Part shown: in pieces, positions 61,901 through 64,000 of the stretch
Layout: each line of letters opens with the position of its first letter
Numbering within the stretch: the first letter of the stretch is position 1
NCBI GenBank assembly: GCA_904066235.2
Contig: CAJFCV020000001.1
Span: 11,341,291 to 11,405,290, forward strand
Length of the DNA stretch: 64,000 nt
Origin: Bursaphelenchus xylophilus
Lineage: Eukaryota; Nematoda; Chromadorea; Rhabditida; Aphelenchoididae
Direction of reading: 5' to 3'
Program-made: the position numbers and the translations under genes
Notes under the pieces: generated by a model
What the model was told of the DNA's origin: nothing
The model's database searches: none
Seen by the model: the letters and a program-made list of their open reading frames with translations, nothing else

Positions 61901-63095
61901 ATGGCCGCCTTTCCAGCGCCATGGTTAACAATAATGAAAGAGCAGTCTTCAAAAGATGCCAAAGACTATGGGTCAGCGAAAGCGTATGCCGATGCGGTGC
62001 GGAAATGGCATGCAGACACGTACAACTGGCTGAATTCCCAACATCAAGATTATATTGCTCATAACCCGCCAACAGTAAGCAATTTCTTGATATTTTTTAT
62101 GCTTTTAGGAAGAAAATGTAGGTGAAGATAGTGCTGATATCAATAACAATGGGTTGAGACGACGAGGACCTCTGGTTCGAAGAGTTTTTCAATTTGTGAT
62201 CCGAGGGAATCAGTCTTCAACGGTCGTGGTGGAAGAATGTGATATAGCTTCGTCCTCAAGAAGAATATTTGCGGAACTTACTGATTTTGTGTTGCTTCTG
62301 CTCCTCAAGATGGTGATAGTTTACGTCCTCGTCGATTTGGAATTATTGTAAGTGGAAATATTTGAAGTTTTTTGAAAAGCAGCAGATCTTATGGTTAAGA
62401 TAAGAAAATCGTTTCTCTATCCCAGTTTTTGATTTATTTCGTATTTAAATTTACCATGAAAGTTAGTATACAACCCGTTTCAGAGATCTAGACCATTTGG
62501 AACGGCTTATAAGCTCAACAACAGACCTAGACACCTTGATTAAGTTGACTCGAGGTCTATTTTACGCGGAATTGATATCTAAATTATTTTCGAGCTTGTT
62601 TGAAGCCTTCTGCATAACTTATGGATTCTATGGGACTCCTCAGGGATGTACGCCGGGGAAGAACTTGTTGGGACTTCAAGTAGTGCAGTATCAGGAAATC
62701 ACAGAAATTCCAAATCGACCTAATCGAGTTCGAGTGGTCAGAGCTCCCTATGTATCGCTTAAAAAGTAAGTTCGTTGATTCATTTTGTATTGTTGTGAAT
62801 TTAGAAAGCTAACCTTTGAGTTTTATTGAAGTTTGGGGAAAATTTCGACTGTTTTTTGACAGCTTATGTCATGGATAATATGAAAATTTTTTTGATTTCT
62901 TAAATTGACGTGTGAAAAAGCCCTTCAAAGATGAAACAAGTCATTTACAGCTCGCTGATCCGCTCGATCTTCAAAAACATGTTCACAAACTTCTTCTTTC
63001 CCATCAATATTTTCTGTTACGGCTTCAGTCATAACCGATCCGTGTACGACTTTGCCGCCAAAACGCTGGTCATTCAACGCCGTCCCGTACTGTAG
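61901..63095 (+). CDS. FAM8A1-like RDD-domain membrane protein
   Basis: Four exons (61901-62074, 62109-62347, 62484-62765, 62951-63095) join in phase to 279 residues. The start lies two bases after the acceptor TTTTAG. The N-terminal 100 residues are soluble, with a conserved-looking YADAVRKWHADTYNWLNSQH motif. An RDD domain follows: RRIFAELTDF with the Arg and Asp of the family name (about residues 109-117), a first membrane segment (about 116-136), a second near ISKLFSSLFEAFCITYGFYG, then the hallmark TPGKNLLGLQVV, and a third hydrophobic stretch (FFFPINIFCYGF) before HNRSVYDFAAKTLVIQRRP. Human FAM8A1 has this order and is a cofactor of the HRD1 ubiquitin ligase complex in ER-associated degradation; the same role here is inferred. 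Confidence 0.88.
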
Positions 63096-64000
63096 AAACG
63101 ACGATAGCTTTTGTTTTTTATAACTTATTTATTGTACATACATAGATGTCTATGAGATCGCTCAACGGCAGTAAAACAACATGAGGTATATGGGTGTTCA
63201 ACACGGGTAAAACAACTTGAGATCAGGGTCATAGTATTGCTTTCTCGCTGTACGAAGAGTCAGCTAGTCGGGGAGCCACCGACGAGGCGATGATCACCGG
63301 CTCCGAATGTACGGAGTGATTCGATTTCGCGCTGTAATACCTGTATGATTAGTGTAAATCCACGAGAATTTTGTTGGAGGTATGACTATGCGGAGATGAT
63401 TTTAAGAATTTTTTTAGTCTAGGATCCCCAGGTAGTAGGAAGTTTTTTAATTGGAGTATTTTTAGCTAAAATTTGGGCGTTTTCGATATTACACTAGGCA
63501 TCGATCAAAAAATTTGGTGTTATTTTTGAGGCTCAATACTCAAAATTGTGAGAAATAAAGTTGATATGTCTTTTTACAGTGTTAGCTACAAGTATTCGTT
63601 AAAATTTGATCATCGAGATACATTTTTATGTTATACTTGATATTAACCTAGAGTGTCCATATGAAATCTCGTAAGACTCTTATAGGTCTCAATACTGGTT
63701 CATGGAGAGCAGTGAGGACTATAAAACTATAAAAACACGCAAGATCAAAAAATCCATTGCTTTTGCAATATTATACTAGATATTGTTTTAGGTCATCTCC
63801 TGTTTGACAAGGAGAGTACTTCTGTGTATGGAGGTACAGGTCGAGAAATATATCAATAAAATCGCAAAATTTTTCTGATTCACAATCTGTAAAAACTAGC
63901 TGCCCTATTTTGATTTGTATAGGCGAAAAAATCCTCAGAAATTTTCTCGCAACACCACGTAAATGCCTTTTTGACCAAGTGTTTACCAATTCATAAGTTT
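63096..64000. other. Downstream of the FAM8A1-like gene
   Basis: No gene is supported. It starts with the 3'UTR, which has a short direct repeat (GTAAAACAAC at about 63171 and 63208) and a GC-rich segment at 63270-63325. Three ATATTAYACTWG motifs follow (63486, 63629, 63768). Confidence 0.6.

Overview
The window looks like nuclear DNA of a nematode. It holds intron-rich protein genes with short introns (GT donors, TTTTCAG or TTTTAG acceptors). An unspliced AG acceptor sits a few bases before many start codons, as expected for spliced-leader trans-splicing. The gene content fits a worm: RAB2/UNC-108, a LET-526/ARID1 SWI/SNF subunit, a TIS11-type CCCH protein and a Mediator subunit. I cannot name the species. 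From memory, the C. elegans counterparts of RAB2, LET-526 and the dimethylglycine dehydrogenase-like gene lie on chromosome I, which would fit conserved linkage.

Layout. 1-5.2 kb: 3' part of a multi-zinc-finger gene (+) with two Tc1/mariner-type foldback MITEs in an intron. 5.6-6.1 kb: small membrane-protein gene (-). 6.2-8.3 kb: Mediator subunit 29/Intersex-like gene (+), divergent from it. 9.8-10.7 kb: RAB2 (+). 13.7-15.5 kb: class I fructose-bisphosphate aldolase (+), followed after an operon-like gap by a sarcosine/dimethylglycine dehydrogenase-family gene (+, 15.7-21.0 kb) whose last intron carries a 1.46-kb foldback element. 22.3-23.4 kb: tandem CCCH zinc-finger protein (+). 24.9-40.5 kb: the ARID1/LET-526 gene (-), 12 exons, with two further candidate first exons inside it. 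47.1-47.7 kb: intronless gene for a mariner-type helix-turn-helix protein without a transposase catalytic domain (+). 48.7-49.9 kb: dual-specificity phosphatase (-). 61.9-63.1 kb: FAM8A1-like RDD-domain membrane protein (+). The 12 kb from 49.9 to 61.9 kb is AT-rich and shows no supported gene.

Exon models were built by hand. In every complete multi-exon model the phases add up to a whole number of codons; the first gene is partial because its 5' end lies outside the window. The genes cover unrelated cell functions: chromatin remodelling, transcription, vesicle traffic, glycolysis, one-carbon metabolism, ER quality control and RNA binding. The one likely co-transcribed pair is aldolase plus dehydrogenase.

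The main unexplained structure is in the non-coding DNA. Several short motifs recur far more often than composition predicts: ATATTAYMCWWGAC (about 40 sites, both strands), TAAAATACG (17 sites), GCACTGTGC palindromes in clusters, and CAGAATGCCAAA next to GGCGGGAAA. Two further recurrent sequences resolve into short inverted-repeat elements: a very uniform family of about 163 bp ending in a sequence containing AAAATCCGTCATCATGAC, and a family of 135-169 bp ending in CAGGTTTTCGTGGTGGGACC.
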